A stretch of 64,000 nt of DNA, from NCBI GenBank assembly GCA_020073345.1, contig JAIQFI010000010.1, positions 1 to 64,000 of the forward strand, given 5' to 3'. Positions within the stretch are counted from its first letter, which is position 1, and each line of letters opens with the position of its first letter. Source of the DNA: Terriglobia bacterium. Its GTDB lineage: Bacteria; Acidobacteriota; Terriglobia; Bryobacterales; Bryobacteraceae. A model generated the notes under the pieces. It had not been told where the DNA came from, ran no database searches, and was given only the letters and a program-made list of their open reading frames with translations. A program made the position numbers and the translations under genes. Below are positions 44,185-52,317 of this stretch, piece after piece.

Positions 44185-45150
44185 ATGATCTTTTGGGCCC
44201 TGCCGCTATTCTGGCTGGCCTGCGCAACGGTGGGATATGTCTATGCCCTGCAACGAGGCATCCCCTCTTCCGTGGTGCTGGCCGCCCTTCCCGCGTTTCT
44301 GCTGGAAGCGACGCTATTCCTGACCCTGGGGATCGAGAGCTGGCGAAAAAAGCTCGAAAAACTGCGGCCCGTGGGCGTGGCCGCGCTCCTGGTTCTAGCC
44401 GCGATAGCCCCCTACTGCGCGGCGTCCCTGGCGTTCGGATCGTTCCGATGGCAAGCGCTGGCCGGGATCTCGCTGCTGGCCGGTCTGGTGTCGTTCTGGT
44501 ACGTCGTGCTGCCGCAAAAGCCGGCTGCAGACCTGCTGCTGCTGGTGCTGATGGCGGCCGTGGTTCTGACGAGAGTTTTCACCTCGCTGTACGTTCGTCC
44601 CGATCCCCAGCTGCCGCTCGAGGCCCTGGGACAGGCCATGTGGATCCGCACCGGCGCCTTCGCGCTCCTGAGCGTCCGCCGCGTGCAAGGCGTCGGCTTC
44701 GGATTCTGGCCCTCGGGTCGCGAATGGAAGATCGGCGCGGTGTTCTTCCTACTCATGCTGCCGGTGGTGGCCGCCCTGGCCTGGGCGATCGGATGGGGCA
44801 ATTTCCACGCGCCGGAGACGTCCTGGATCAGGACGCCGGTGATCGTCGTTCTGTACTTCTTCGGCGGATTATGGGTTCTGGCGCTGGGCGAGGAGTTCTT
44901 CTTCCGCGGGCTGCTCCAGCAGTGGATGATCGGATGGTTGCGCAACCAGTGGGCTGGCCTGTTGGTGACCTCGCTGCTATTCGGCTCGGTCCACTTGTGG
45001 TACAGATCGTTTCCCAACTGGCGTTTCGCGTTGCTTGCAGCGGTGGCCGGCGTCTTCTACGGCTTGGCCTTCCGCCAGGCCAGCAGCATCCGCGCTTCGA
45101 TGGTGACCCACGCCCTCACCATCACCACTGTGCGGGTTTTCTTCTCTTAA
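44185..45150 (+). CDS. CPBP family intramembrane glutamic endopeptidase
   Basis: A 321-residue polytopic protein with about eight helices and the CPBP/Abi (type II CAAX protease) active-site motifs: LALGEEFFFRGLLQQWM (EExxxR), LLFGSVHLWYRSF (FxxxH) and the final SMVTHALTITTV. These enzymes cleave within or near the membrane and are linked to protein maturation or defence-like functions. It stands alone between the sigma operon (divergent) and the DUF3500 gene (convergent, 14 bases away). No substrate partner is nearby. Confidence 0.88.
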   Translation: MIFWALPLFWLACATVGYVYALQRGIPSSVVLAALPAFLLEATLFLTLGIESWRKKLEKLRPVGVAALLVLAAIAPYCAASLAFGSFRWQALAGISLLAGLVSFWYVVLPQKPAADLLLLVLMAAVVLTRVFTSLYVRPDPQLPLEALGQAMWIRTGAFALLSVRRVQGVGFGFWPSGREWKIGAVFFLLMLPVVAALAWAIGWGNFHAPETSWIRTPVIVVLYFFGGLWVLALGEEFFFRGLLQQWMIGWLRNQWAGLLVTSLLFGSVHLWYRSFPNWRFALLAAVAGVFYGLAFRQASSIRASMVTHALTITTVRVFFS

Positions 45151-45164
45151 GTTACGTGTGGGCT

Positions 45165-46187
45165 CTATTTGTGATCCGCGGCGTAGTGCTGGGCCAGAAG
45201 ATCCTGCCCGAAATCGCCGTTGAAATCGCGCCACACCGAGTGAATGTGGTTGCCCTGATCCTGCGTCTTGTCGTACTCGATCAGGAATAGCGGCGTCTGG
45301 ACGCGGTAGTAGTGCTGCTCGCCCGGCTCGATCCCGCCGGCCCACGCGAAGAACAAGTTCGCCTGTGACTTCTTGAATTGGTCCATGCGGAAATCGGCGA
45401 TCATAGGCGGGAAATTCATGGCGTACTCGGCCACCAGGGCTTCGATGACCTCCTTCTGCTTCGCATTGAGCTGCGAATAGGGGATCCCGTTGGGCTGGCC
45501 TGAAAGCGCGGCCTTGCGCGAATCGCTGGTCAGGATGTCGGCGGGCGCCTTCTTGTCGAAGATCGCGACCTTCTTCTGCTCAGGCGTCAGCGATTTCACC
45601 AGCTCGCGGGCGATATCCTCTTCGCGCTTCAAAGCGCGCAGGCCGGCTCGCGGTCCGGTTTTCACCTCGGCCGGATTCGATCCGAAGAAGTTCGGGCTGG
45701 ACGCGATCTTTCCGTTCACGACGGTGAAATTCATCGCCACGTGGTGGCCTTCGAAACGGAATCCCCAGGTGCCTTTCTCGGAAGGTTCGCCGAAGATCGA
45801 CACGAAGTATTTTTCCGGATCGCGCTCCTGCGCTTTGCCCTGCTCGATGTCCTTCAAGACCTGTTCGAGGCTCATGATGGTATGCGCCTTGACGATGCCT
45901 TGGGTCGACAGCGCCGACGAAAGCAGCGCTTCGGCCAGATGCTTCTGGGGCGGCGTCATTTCGCGCAGCGCCACGCCTTTGCGGTTTTCGAGCGGAATGA
46001 AATGCCAGTTCAGCCGCTCCTCAGCAGCGAATGGAATCGTGGTCTTGGCCCGCTGCTCCGGGGCCAGCGAGTTTAGGTACGCACGCGCGGCATCCGACAT
46101 CAAGGCGGGGGTATTGATACGCTCGTAGGCCGCTGTGAGGAGCCCAAGAGCGAAGACGACCAGCAAAAGGCGTGTCCAGTGCTTCAT
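45165..46187 (-). CDS. Exported DUF3500 domain protein
   Basis: A 340-residue protein with an N-terminal signal peptide (HWTRLLLVVFALGLLTAAYE). The DUF3500 features are AARAYLNSLAPEQRAKTTIP, LNWHFIPLENRKGVALREMT and FEGHHVAMNFTVVNGKIASS, followed by SPNFFGSNPAEV. The C terminus contains FFAWAGGIEPGEQHYYRVQT and DQGNHIHSVWRDFNGDFG, rich in His, Asp and aromatic residues. The family is widespread in soil bacteria but uncharacterised. It is single, convergent with the CPBP gene and upstream of manA by position only. Confidence 0.88.
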   Translation of the reverse strand: MKHWTRLLLVVFALGLLTAAYERINTPALMSDAARAYLNSLAPEQRAKTTIPFAAEERLNWHFIPLENRKGVALREMTPPQKHLAEALLSSALSTQGIVKAHTIMSLEQVLKDIEQGKAQERDPEKYFVSIFGEPSEKGTWGFRFEGHHVAMNFTVVNGKIASSPNFFGSNPAEVKTGPRAGLRALKREEDIARELVKSLTPEQKKVAIFDKKAPADILTSDSRKAALSGQPNGIPYSQLNAKQKEVIEALVAEYAMNFPPMIADFRMDQFKKSQANLFFAWAGGIEPGEQHYYRVQTPLFLIEYDKTQDQGNHIHSVWRDFNGDFGQDLLAQHYAADHK

Positions 46188-46213
46188 AAGCTACCGGCCA
46201 GTCTATATGTAAC

Positions 46214-46948
46214 TCAGGACGTAAGCAAGACGGTGGCTTGACCGGTTATATCGGTCGTCCCCGCGCCAGGTTCCGCGTACCAAGCCTCTCCTGACTGGGC
46301 GGGTTCATCACCGATTTTCAAGCTTCCGTCAAGGACAATGACCGTGCGTCCTGCCTCGATGTGCGACCGGCCGTCGACGCGGCGTTTTTCCGTCGTAAAG
46401 AACGGGCACGACACCAGCACTCCTTCACGCGCGCTTTGCCGCGCGGCATGCGGGCCGAGCTGGCTCACGCGCACTCCTTCGTCCAGATGCAGCTCGCGCG
46501 GACGGCCGTAGTCGAATAACCGGTACGTGACGTCGGAGTGCTGTTGAATTTCGCACAGTGTCAGCCCGGCGCCGATGGCATGCACCGTTCCCGCGGGAAT
46601 GAAAAACGTGTCGCCGGGGCGCGCCTCGAACCACTCCAGCAGGTCTTCGATTTCGCCCGAGCGCGCCGAGGCCCGTAGCCGTTCTTCGGAGATCTTCTCG
46701 CGAAACCCCGCGGCGATTCTCGCTCCGGGATCGGCCGCCAGGATGTGCCACATCTCGGTCTTGCCTTCGGGGTGCACCTGTACGGACAAGGGCTCTGTGG
46801 TGAACAGAAACTTGATCAGAAGCGGGGGCTTCGGCGGTCCCTCGAACCAAACTTCGCCGATCTTTTCCACGCTGTCCGGAAACAAGGGCTCCAGATGTGT
46901 CGAGCCCCACACTTTGGGCACGAAGCGCGGAGTCAGCCGCGTCAGCAT
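46214..46948 (-). CDS. manA: Mannose-6-phosphate isomerase, class I (short form)
   Basis: A 244-residue cupin-type isomerase interconverting mannose-6-P and fructose-6-P. Zinc-site motifs are LSVQVHPEGKTEMWHILAAD (Gln-x-His) and GDTFFIPAGTVHAIGAGLTL (His), with EIQQHSDVTYRLFDYGRPRE near the substrate pocket. It is shorter than E. coli ManA (about 390) and matches the compact Bacillus-like class. With the sugar nucleotidyltransferase at 12-13 kb it could supply GDP-mannose. It ends 26 bases from the DUF3500 gene and begins 14 bases after the aminotransferase gene, so it is likely in the same operon as that gene. Confidence 0.9.
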   Translation of the reverse strand: MLTRLTPRFVPKVWGSTHLEPLFPDSVEKIGEVWFEGPPKPPLLIKFLFTTEPLSVQVHPEGKTEMWHILAADPGARIAAGFREKISEERLRASARSGEIEDLLEWFEARPGDTFFIPAGTVHAIGAGLTLCEIQQHSDVTYRLFDYGRPRELHLDEGVRVSQLGPHAARQSAREGVLVSCPFFTTEKRRVDGRSHIEAGRTVIVLDGSLKIGDEPAQSGEAWYAEPGAGTTDITGQATVLLTS

Positions 46949-46961
46949 CTTTTTTTGCGCA

Positions 46962-48146
46962 CTAGACCCGAGCTTTGATGAACCGCTCCAGCCGATCCAG
47001 CCCGCGCTCCAGTTCCTTCATCGAGGTCGCATACGACAGGCGAATATGTTCGGCCGTCCCAAAAGCCTCGCCCGGAACCACGGCCACGTGCTCTTCGGCC
47101 AGCAGCTTCTCGGAGAATTCCAACGCGCTCGAGATCCCCTTCTGGAACGCCGCGCTCACGTTGGGATAGGCGTAGAACGCCCCGCGAGGCTCATTCGCCT
47201 TCACGCCCGGCATCTTGCGCAGCCGCCCGATCACGTAATCCCGGCGGCGGCGATACTCGGCCAGCATGATGCCCACCGATTCCTGCGGCCCGCGCAGCGC
47301 TTCGATGGCCGCTTTCTGCGTGATGGAAGTCGGATTCGACGTCGTGTGGCTCTGCAGTTTGTTGATCCCCGCCACCACTGCCGCGGGAGCCAGCACGAAG
47401 CCCATGCGCCAGCCAGTCATCGCGTAAGTCTTCGAAAGCGATCCGGCCACCACCACTGTTTCCTTGGCGTCCGGCAGCGAAGCCAGCGAGAACAGTTCAC
47501 TATCGTAGAGAAACCGCTCATAGCATTCGTCGGTCATGATCCAGATGCCGCGATCCTTGGCGATCCGGAAAATCTTCTCCATCTCCGTCCGCTCGTACAC
47601 CGCGCCGCTGGGATTGCACGGCGAATTAAGCATAATCATCTTCGTCTTTGGCGTGATATGGCGTTCCACCTGCGCCGCGGAGAGAACAAAGCCTTCCTGC
47701 TCGTCGGTATCCACGAATACGCACTTGCCCGCCGCGAAATTGACCACGTCCTTGTAGGTCACCCAATAGGGAACCGGAATGATCACTTCATCGCCCGGAT
47801 CGATCAGAGCCTGCACAAGATTGAAGATGGCGTGCTTGCCGCCGATAGTCGCGATGCACTCCTTGACGGAGTACGCCGTGCCGTAGGTACGCTGGTGATA
47901 GTCGCAGATGGTCTGCTTCAGCTCCACCGTGCCGCTCACCGGCGTGTACTTGGTGAAATTCTGCCGCAGCGCTTCGATGGCCGCGTTCTTGATGTTGTCC
48001 GGTGTCGGAAAATCCGGCTCACCCGCGCTGAAGTCCACCACGTCGACGCCTTCGCGGCGCTGGCGATCCGCCTCCGCCGCGACCTTCATGGTGGACGATT
48101 CGCTGATCCACGATATGCGTTCGGCTAATTCCTGTACGATTGGCAT
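46962..48146 (-). CDS. PLP-dependent class I/II aminotransferase (aspartate aminotransferase type Ib)
   Basis: The ATG at 48146 follows GGAG by seven bases; the TTG two codons earlier is less likely. The 394-residue enzyme has the aspartate-transaminase subgroup features: FSAGEPDFPTPDNIKNAAIE, the PLP-lysine region VVVAGSLSKTYAMTGWRMGF, MLNSPCNPSGAVY and the arginine in IRLSYATSMKELERGLDRLE. It transfers amino groups between aspartate, glutamate and 2-oxo acids, and some Ib members also use prephenate. It is upstream of manA and downstream of coaD on the same strand. Confidence 0.93.
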   Translation of the reverse strand: MPIVQELAERISWISESSTMKVAAEADRQRREGVDVVDFSAGEPDFPTPDNIKNAAIEALRQNFTKYTPVSGTVELKQTICDYHQRTYGTAYSVKECIATIGGKHAIFNLVQALIDPGDEVIIPVPYWVTYKDVVNFAAGKCVFVDTDEQEGFVLSAAQVERHITPKTKMIMLNSPCNPSGAVYERTEMEKIFRIAKDRGIWIMTDECYERFLYDSELFSLASLPDAKETVVVAGSLSKTYAMTGWRMGFVLAPAAVVAGINKLQSHTTSNPTSITQKAAIEALRGPQESVGIMLAEYRRRRDYVIGRLRKMPGVKANEPRGAFYAYPNVSAAFQKGISSALEFSEKLLAEEHVAVVPGEAFGTAEHIRLSYATSMKELERGLDRLERFIKARV

Positions 48147-48172
48147 CCTCAACTCCTAGGCATTGCTTACTC

Positions 48173-48685
48173 TTAAGCTTTCTTGGCTGCAATTCTCTTC
48201 TTCAGCCGCGCTTCCACCAGCGGCGGCACCACATCGCTCACGTTCCCACCGAGGGCGGCCACTTCCTTTACCAGATGCGAGCTGATAAACGAGTACTCTT
48301 CGCCCGCCATCAGGAACACGGTCTCGATTTCCGGCCTCAGCCGCCGGTTCATCAGCGCCATCTCCCATTCGAGCTCATAGTCAGAGACGGCCCGCATGCC
48401 GCGCACGATCATGGTCGCGCCGCACGAAGCAGCAAAATCCACCAACAGCCCGTCGAACGCGGCTACCTCCACGTTCGCATGCGGCTTCACCACTTCCGCG
48501 ATCATTTCCAGGCGCTCTTCCACGCTGAACAAAGGCTGCTTGGCCTGGTTGCGAAGCACCGCGACGATCAGCCGCCCCACCATGCGACTTCCCCGGGCGA
48601 TCAGATCCAGATGCCCGTTGGTAATCGGGTCAAAGGACCCCGGATAGATAGCGACCAAGCTCGTTGGAAGCACGCTGGACGGCAA
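48173..48685 (-). CDS. coaD: Phosphopantetheine adenylyltransferase
   Basis: Fourth enzyme of coenzyme A synthesis, forming dephospho-CoA from 4'-phosphopantetheine and ATP. The 170-residue protein has the nucleotidyltransferase signature AIYPGSFDPITNGHLDLIAR (TxGH-type), FSVEERLEMIAEVV, IVRGMRAVSDYELEWEMALM and SFISSHLVKEVAALGGNVSD, all as in CoaD. Length is normal. The start MPSSVLPTSLVAIYPG has a short extra N terminus; starting at a later codon is possible. Confidence 0.97.
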   Translation of the reverse strand: MPSSVLPTSLVAIYPGSFDPITNGHLDLIARGSRMVGRLIVAVLRNQAKQPLFSVEERLEMIAEVVKPHANVEVAAFDGLLVDFAASCGATMIVRGMRAVSDYELEWEMALMNRRLRPEIETVFLMAGEEYSFISSHLVKEVAALGGNVSDVVPPLVEARLKKRIAAKKA

Positions 48686-48740
48686 AACTGATTTTATCGC
48701 ACTCGGTTACCGCACTGCGACAGCCGCTCACGCGGCACGT

Positions 48741-49490
48741 TTATGCCACCCGATCCATGGCCAGGAATTCCTGAATGTGGGGATGCGGCGATTTTTCCAG
48801 CTCCGCCACCGGCCCGAAGTAAATCGCCCGGCCTTCATACAGCACCACCACCCGGTCCGCGACCCTCCGCATCAGGTCCAGATCGTGGGTGACCACCACG
48901 GCAGTCAGCCGGAGCTGGTTCTTCAGCCGCAACATCAGGCCGATCAGGTGATCGCCCATGATGGGATCCACCATGGTGGTGGGTTCGTCGTAGAGGATGC
49001 ATTCCGGCTGTGCGGCCAGTGCTCGCGCGATGGCTACGGCTCGCTTGTGCCCCGTGGAGAGATCGGGCGGGTAGACGTCTACGGCGTCGCCCAGGTCCAC
49101 CATATTCAGCAGCCCGCGCACCACATCTTCTTTGTTTTGCTCGTCGTAATCTTCGCGTGTTTCGAGCGAAAACAGAATGTTGTCCCCCACCGTGAGCGAA
49201 TCGAACAACGCGCCCGATTGGAACACCATGGTCACTTTCTTGCGGATGCGGCGCAGCTCGGCCTCCTTCATGTCGGTGATGTCGGCGTAGGAAACGTAGA
49301 CGCGGCCCTGATCCGGCTTCAGGAATCCCATGATGTGCCCCAGGCTCACCGACTTGCCGACTCCGCTCCGGCCGATGATGGCCAGCGTCTCCCCGGCGTC
49401 GACCTGGAAGCTCACGTCGACTAAAACCGGCTTATCGAACGTCTTATAGACGTTGGCGAACTCGATGTAATGTGACGATGTATCGCTCAC
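48741..49490 (-). CDS. Mla-type ABC transporter ATPase (MlaF-like)
   Basis: A 249-residue ATPase of the phospholipid-transport subfamily. Walker A is IIGRSGVGKSVSLGHIMGFL, the Q-loop region VTMVFQSGALFDSLTVGDNI is typical of MlaF, and Walker B is CILYDEPTTMVDPIMGDHLI, with the H-loop VVTHDLDLMRRV. The ABC signature is LSTGHKRAVAIARAL instead of the usual LSGGM or LSGGQ. The GTG start overlaps the mobA remnant stop by GTGA. Other Mla subunits (MlaE, MlaD) are not adjacent. It should energise outer-membrane lipid traffic with a permease elsewhere. Confidence 0.88.
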   Translation of the reverse strand: MSDTSSHYIEFANVYKTFDKPVLVDVSFQVDAGETLAIIGRSGVGKSVSLGHIMGFLKPDQGRVYVSYADITDMKEAELRRIRKKVTMVFQSGALFDSLTVGDNILFSLETREDYDEQNKEDVVRGLLNMVDLGDAVDVYPPDLSTGHKRAVAIARALAAQPECILYDEPTTMVDPIMGDHLIGLMLRLKNQLRLTAVVVTHDLDLMRRVADRVVVLYEGRAIYFGPVAELEKSPHPHIQEFLAMDRVA

Positions 49491-49734
49491 TGGGCCCCCT
49501 GTTCAGAAGTCAACTGCTCGGGAGCGTTTACATTGCGGAACAGGGAGGGGTCTGGTGCGAGCCACAAACTGGATTGGATCGTGGGGACAAAGTCATGCAT
49601 TTTGAGGAACTTGGGCTGAATCGCCGATTCCACGACTATCAAAGTGGACCCTTTCCAGGGCAACAGCGCTTGGTCCTGGCCCATGCGGGAATTCCGGCCT
49701 CCGGCCAGCATCCAACCCGCCCTGCGTTTTGCAT
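49487..49734 (-). pseudogene. mobA: Internally deleted mobA (molybdenum cofactor guanylyltransferase) remnant
   Basis: The beginning (MLAGGRNSRMGQDQALLPWK) is the MobA N-terminal nucleotide-binding loop; the usual DK after RMG is DQ here. The end (LAPDPSLFRNVNAPEQLTSE) is the MobA C-terminal motif with the family's NxNTPE-like sequence. Only about 32 residues lie between, against well over 100 in normal MobA, so an in-frame central deletion of about 330 bases is inferred. The start is ambiguous: ATG at 49734 begins MQNAG in the neighbouring frame and ATG 49711 is in frame, suggesting an additional frameshift. The stop overlaps the ABC ATPase start by GTGA, preserving the original operon junction. 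Confidence 0.7.
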
Positions 49735-49756
49735 GGGAAAAGCAGCGCATGAGAAG

Positions 49757-50500
49757 ATGGTAACAATCGCCGCCAGCATGTTGACAAACAAAAAGGTGTA
49801 TATTTGTTTCATAACGGCTTTTGCCATGATGTTGGCCGCCTCCCCCTATAGCCGACTGGCCGCCGCCGGAGATATCCCGGCCGCGCAGAATCCCTCGCAA
49901 AAGGCACTGGTGGTGCGCGCCGACCGGCGAACCGGAAAACTGGTGCGCAGCGTGGCTCCGGTCAATGCGCCTTCATCCGGAGCTAAAGCACTGGCATCGA
50001 TCAACATATCGGAAATGGTGGAGAAGGCCGCGCACGATAACAACGTCGACCCCTTGCTGGTCCATTCCATCATCCAGGTGGAGAGCAACTATAACCCCTA
50101 CGCCGTTTCACCCAAGGGCGCTCAGGGCCTGATGCAGTTGATGCCACCCACGGCCCGTGACCTGGGCGTGAACGACAGTTTTGACCCGCGCCAGAACATC
50201 GAGGCCGGAGTACGTTATCTTAAGTATTTGCAGGATCTGTACAAGGATGATCGCCTGGCGCTGGCGGCATATAACGCTGGACCGGGGGCTGTGCAGAAAT
50301 ACAAATCGATTCCGCCGTATCCCGAAACCCAGGATTATGTAAATCGGGTCGGCCAGCAGTACGGAGCAGCGAAGAAGGCAACCGCGCAGCACTTGGCGGA
50401 GCCTGCCGTTCCGCCAGTTGGGGTGATGGAGGAAACACACCCAAGACTGGAGCCGTTTGTCGATGCCGAAGGCAGGTTGCATCTCAGGACCACGCAGTAG
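49757..50500 (+). CDS. Lytic transglycosylase (SLT domain), exported
   Basis: A 247-residue protein from MVTIAASMLTNKKVYICFIT, with the next ATG (49778) as alternative. Upstream in-frame codons lie inside the mobA remnant and are rejected. After the signal peptide the SLT domain occupies about residues 90-205: HDNNVDPLLVHSIIQVESNY (catalytic Glu in VES), NPYAVSPKGAQGLMQLMPPT, NIEAGVRYLKYLQDLYKDDR and ALAAYNAGPGAVQKYKSIPP. It cleaves peptidoglycan glycan strands in the periplasm. The next gene, an amidase, begins inside its 3' end, linking two cell-wall hydrolases. Confidence 0.9.
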   Translation: MVTIAASMLTNKKVYICFITAFAMMLAASPYSRLAAAGDIPAAQNPSQKALVVRADRRTGKLVRSVAPVNAPSSGAKALASINISEMVEKAAHDNNVDPLLVHSIIQVESNYNPYAVSPKGAQGLMQLMPPTARDLGVNDSFDPRQNIEAGVRYLKYLQDLYKDDRLALAAYNAGPGAVQKYKSIPPYPETQDYVNRVGQQYGAAKKATAQHLAEPAVPPVGVMEETHPRLEPFVDAEGRLHLRTTQ

Positions 50501-51854
50501 GAGCCGGTTGCGCGCGATCCTCTCGATGTTGTTGGCGGTCGTGGCCGTGGTGTGCTTGGTCCCGGCGTGCTTTGGCCAAGCCGCAAACAAAGTCACCGCG
50601 GTTCGCTTCTGGACTACCGCCGACACCACTCGGATCGCCGTGGAAGTTTCCGCCGAATTCAAATACAAGTTCGATCATCTGGACAATCCCCCGCGTCTGT
50701 TCTTCGATGTGCAGGATGCGCGTCCGGTGATGACGCAAAAAACCATCGCGGTGGGCGACCGCCTGCTCAAGCAAATCCGCATCGGGGAAACACAGCGGGG
50801 AGTCACACGGATCGTGCTCGACCTGGAGCAGGACGCCGATTACAGCGCCTCGCAACTGTCCAATCCCGAGCGCCTCATCGTCGAACTCCGCTCCAAGGGC
50901 GCGAAGACGCCGGCCGCCGCCGCGATGCCCGCCACTGCCGTGACAGAAGACGCGCCGGTGCGCCAGGCTCAACCGGCTCAAGCCGAAACCCCGCCCCCCC
51001 CGAAAGCTCCGCCCTCCCTGCCAGTGCTGGCCGCTGTCAGCCGGCCGTCGGCAGGACCGCCCGCTACGACGGCTTCCCGAAAGATCGATCTACCCGAGCC
51101 GAAGGCGGCGGCGCGCAATTCCAACGGCGACCGCTCCCTGACGCGCGCATTGGGTCTGAAGCTGGGACGCGTGGTGCTCGATCCGGGACACGGTGGTCAT
51201 GACGTCGGCACGCATGGGCCGTCCGGCCTGTATGAAAAAGATCTGGTTCTGGACATCGCGCAGCGGCTGGAGGCCCTGCTTCAAGACCGGCTGGGCAGCG
51301 AGGTCCTGCTCACCCGCAATGACGACACCTACGTTTCGCTGGAGGGGCGGACCAAGATCGCCAACGAGCGCAAGGCGGATTTGTTCCTTTCGATCCACGC
51401 GAATTCATCGCCAGTGAAGTCGGTAACGGGCGTCGAAACGTATTATCTGAACTTCACCACGTCCCGAAGCGCGCTGGACCTGGCCGCACGCGAGAACGCG
51501 CCGGCGGAGAGCTCTATCTTCGACCTGAAGGACGTGATCGAGAAGATCGCATTGAAAGACAAGATCGATGAATCGCGCGAGTTCGCCTCGCGCCTGCAGA
51601 CCTCGCTGTTTACCTTGACCAAGGCGAGCCCGGCCACCAAAAACCGCGGCGTCAAGAAAGCTCCCTTCGTGGTGTTGATCGGCGCGCAGATGCCCAGCGT
51701 CCTGGCGGAAATAGGGTTCCTGACGAACGCCAGCGATGAAGCGCTGATGCGCAAGACCGAGCACCGCCAGAAGATCGCAGAGGCGCTCTACAAGGGCATC
51801 GCCGCCTACGCGGAATCGCTGAGCCAGCAATTCCAGATCGCCAAGCGGCAGTAA
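50463..51854 (+). CDS. N-acetylmuramoyl-L-alanine amidase with N-terminal AMIN domain
   Basis: A 463-residue exported cell-wall amidase (AmiC-like). Order: signal segment (about 15-40), AMIN domain at about 42-145 (VRFWTTADTTRIAVEVSAEF, RIVLDLEQDADYSASQLSNP), a Pro/Ala-rich linker (150-225) and a zinc amidase_3 domain at about 235-460. Zinc and catalytic residues are seen in VVLDPGHGGHDVGTHGPSGL, YEKDLVL, ADLFLSIHANSS and PSVLAEIGFLTNASDE (catalytic Glu). AMIN localises such enzymes to the septum. The start overlaps the transglycosylase 3' end by about 38 bases, so the two are co-transcribed; a TTG two codons earlier is an alternative. Confidence 0.93.
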   Translation: MPKAGCISGPRSRSRLRAILSMLLAVVAVVCLVPACFGQAANKVTAVRFWTTADTTRIAVEVSAEFKYKFDHLDNPPRLFFDVQDARPVMTQKTIAVGDRLLKQIRIGETQRGVTRIVLDLEQDADYSASQLSNPERLIVELRSKGAKTPAAAAMPATAVTEDAPVRQAQPAQAETPPPPKAPPSLPVLAAVSRPSAGPPATTASRKIDLPEPKAAARNSNGDRSLTRALGLKLGRVVLDPGHGGHDVGTHGPSGLYEKDLVLDIAQRLEALLQDRLGSEVLLTRNDDTYVSLEGRTKIANERKADLFLSIHANSSPVKSVTGVETYYLNFTTSRSALDLAARENAPAESSIFDLKDVIEKIALKDKIDESREFASRLQTSLFTLTKASPATKNRGVKKAPFVVLIGAQMPSVLAEIGFLTNASDEALMRKTEHRQKIAEALYKGIAAYAESLSQQFQIAKRQ

Positions 51855-51857
51855 GCT

Positions 51858-52208
51858 TCAGGCTGCCGTGGCTTGGCGCACAATCTCCTCGGCGCGGTAC
51901 CAATTCTCATCGTCCGTGCCTTCGGGTTTGCCGGCCAGTTCCCACCGTAACTCCGCGATCTCTCTCACCCGGTCCGAGTCGGGTTGCAGTGAATCAGGAA
52001 GCTGTGAGGAACTCAGAAGTTGCTGCGCCAAAATGTCGCGGTACTGATTGTAGTTCAGGCGCGCCTTTTCCAATTCCAGAAGGGCTGCGTCGATGGCTGG
52101 CCAGTCGGGGTTCGAGGCTGCCATCAAAGCTCGGGCTTGCCGGTCCTTCTGAGCAAACTCGGCAAATGCAGTTCGATAGTCGGAAAACGTTCTTGGCGCG
52201 ATGCCCAT
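51858..52208 (-). CDS. Small DUF2934-like C-terminal domain protein
   Basis: A 116-residue protein with a helical N-terminal half (DYRTAFAEFAQKDRQARALM, then DAALLELEKARLNYNQYRDI). Its C terminus reads REIAELRWELAGKPEGTDDE and NWYRAEEIVRQA, which matches the DUF2934 pattern (ELWxxxGxPEGxxxxxWxxAE). It has no signal peptide. It is convergent with the amidase gene only four bases away, and no partner is evident. Function unknown. Confidence 0.72.
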   Translation of the reverse strand: MGIAPRTFSDYRTAFAEFAQKDRQARALMAASNPDWPAIDAALLELEKARLNYNQYRDILAQQLLSSSQLPDSLQPDSDRVREIAELRWELAGKPEGTDDENWYRAEEIVRQATAA

Positions 52209-52317
52209 GCTTATTAGACGTGATGACCAGTCAAAAGGTTCGACTACTTCCAGTGACGATGCTGTTTCAAGAGGTTAGCGTGCAGTACCGTTACGGGATT
52301 GAAACCGTGGGTATACG

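Noticed and set aside
46575-48128. 517-codon plus-strand frame opposite manA and the aminotransferase
   Set aside because: Shadow of two well-supported enzymes.
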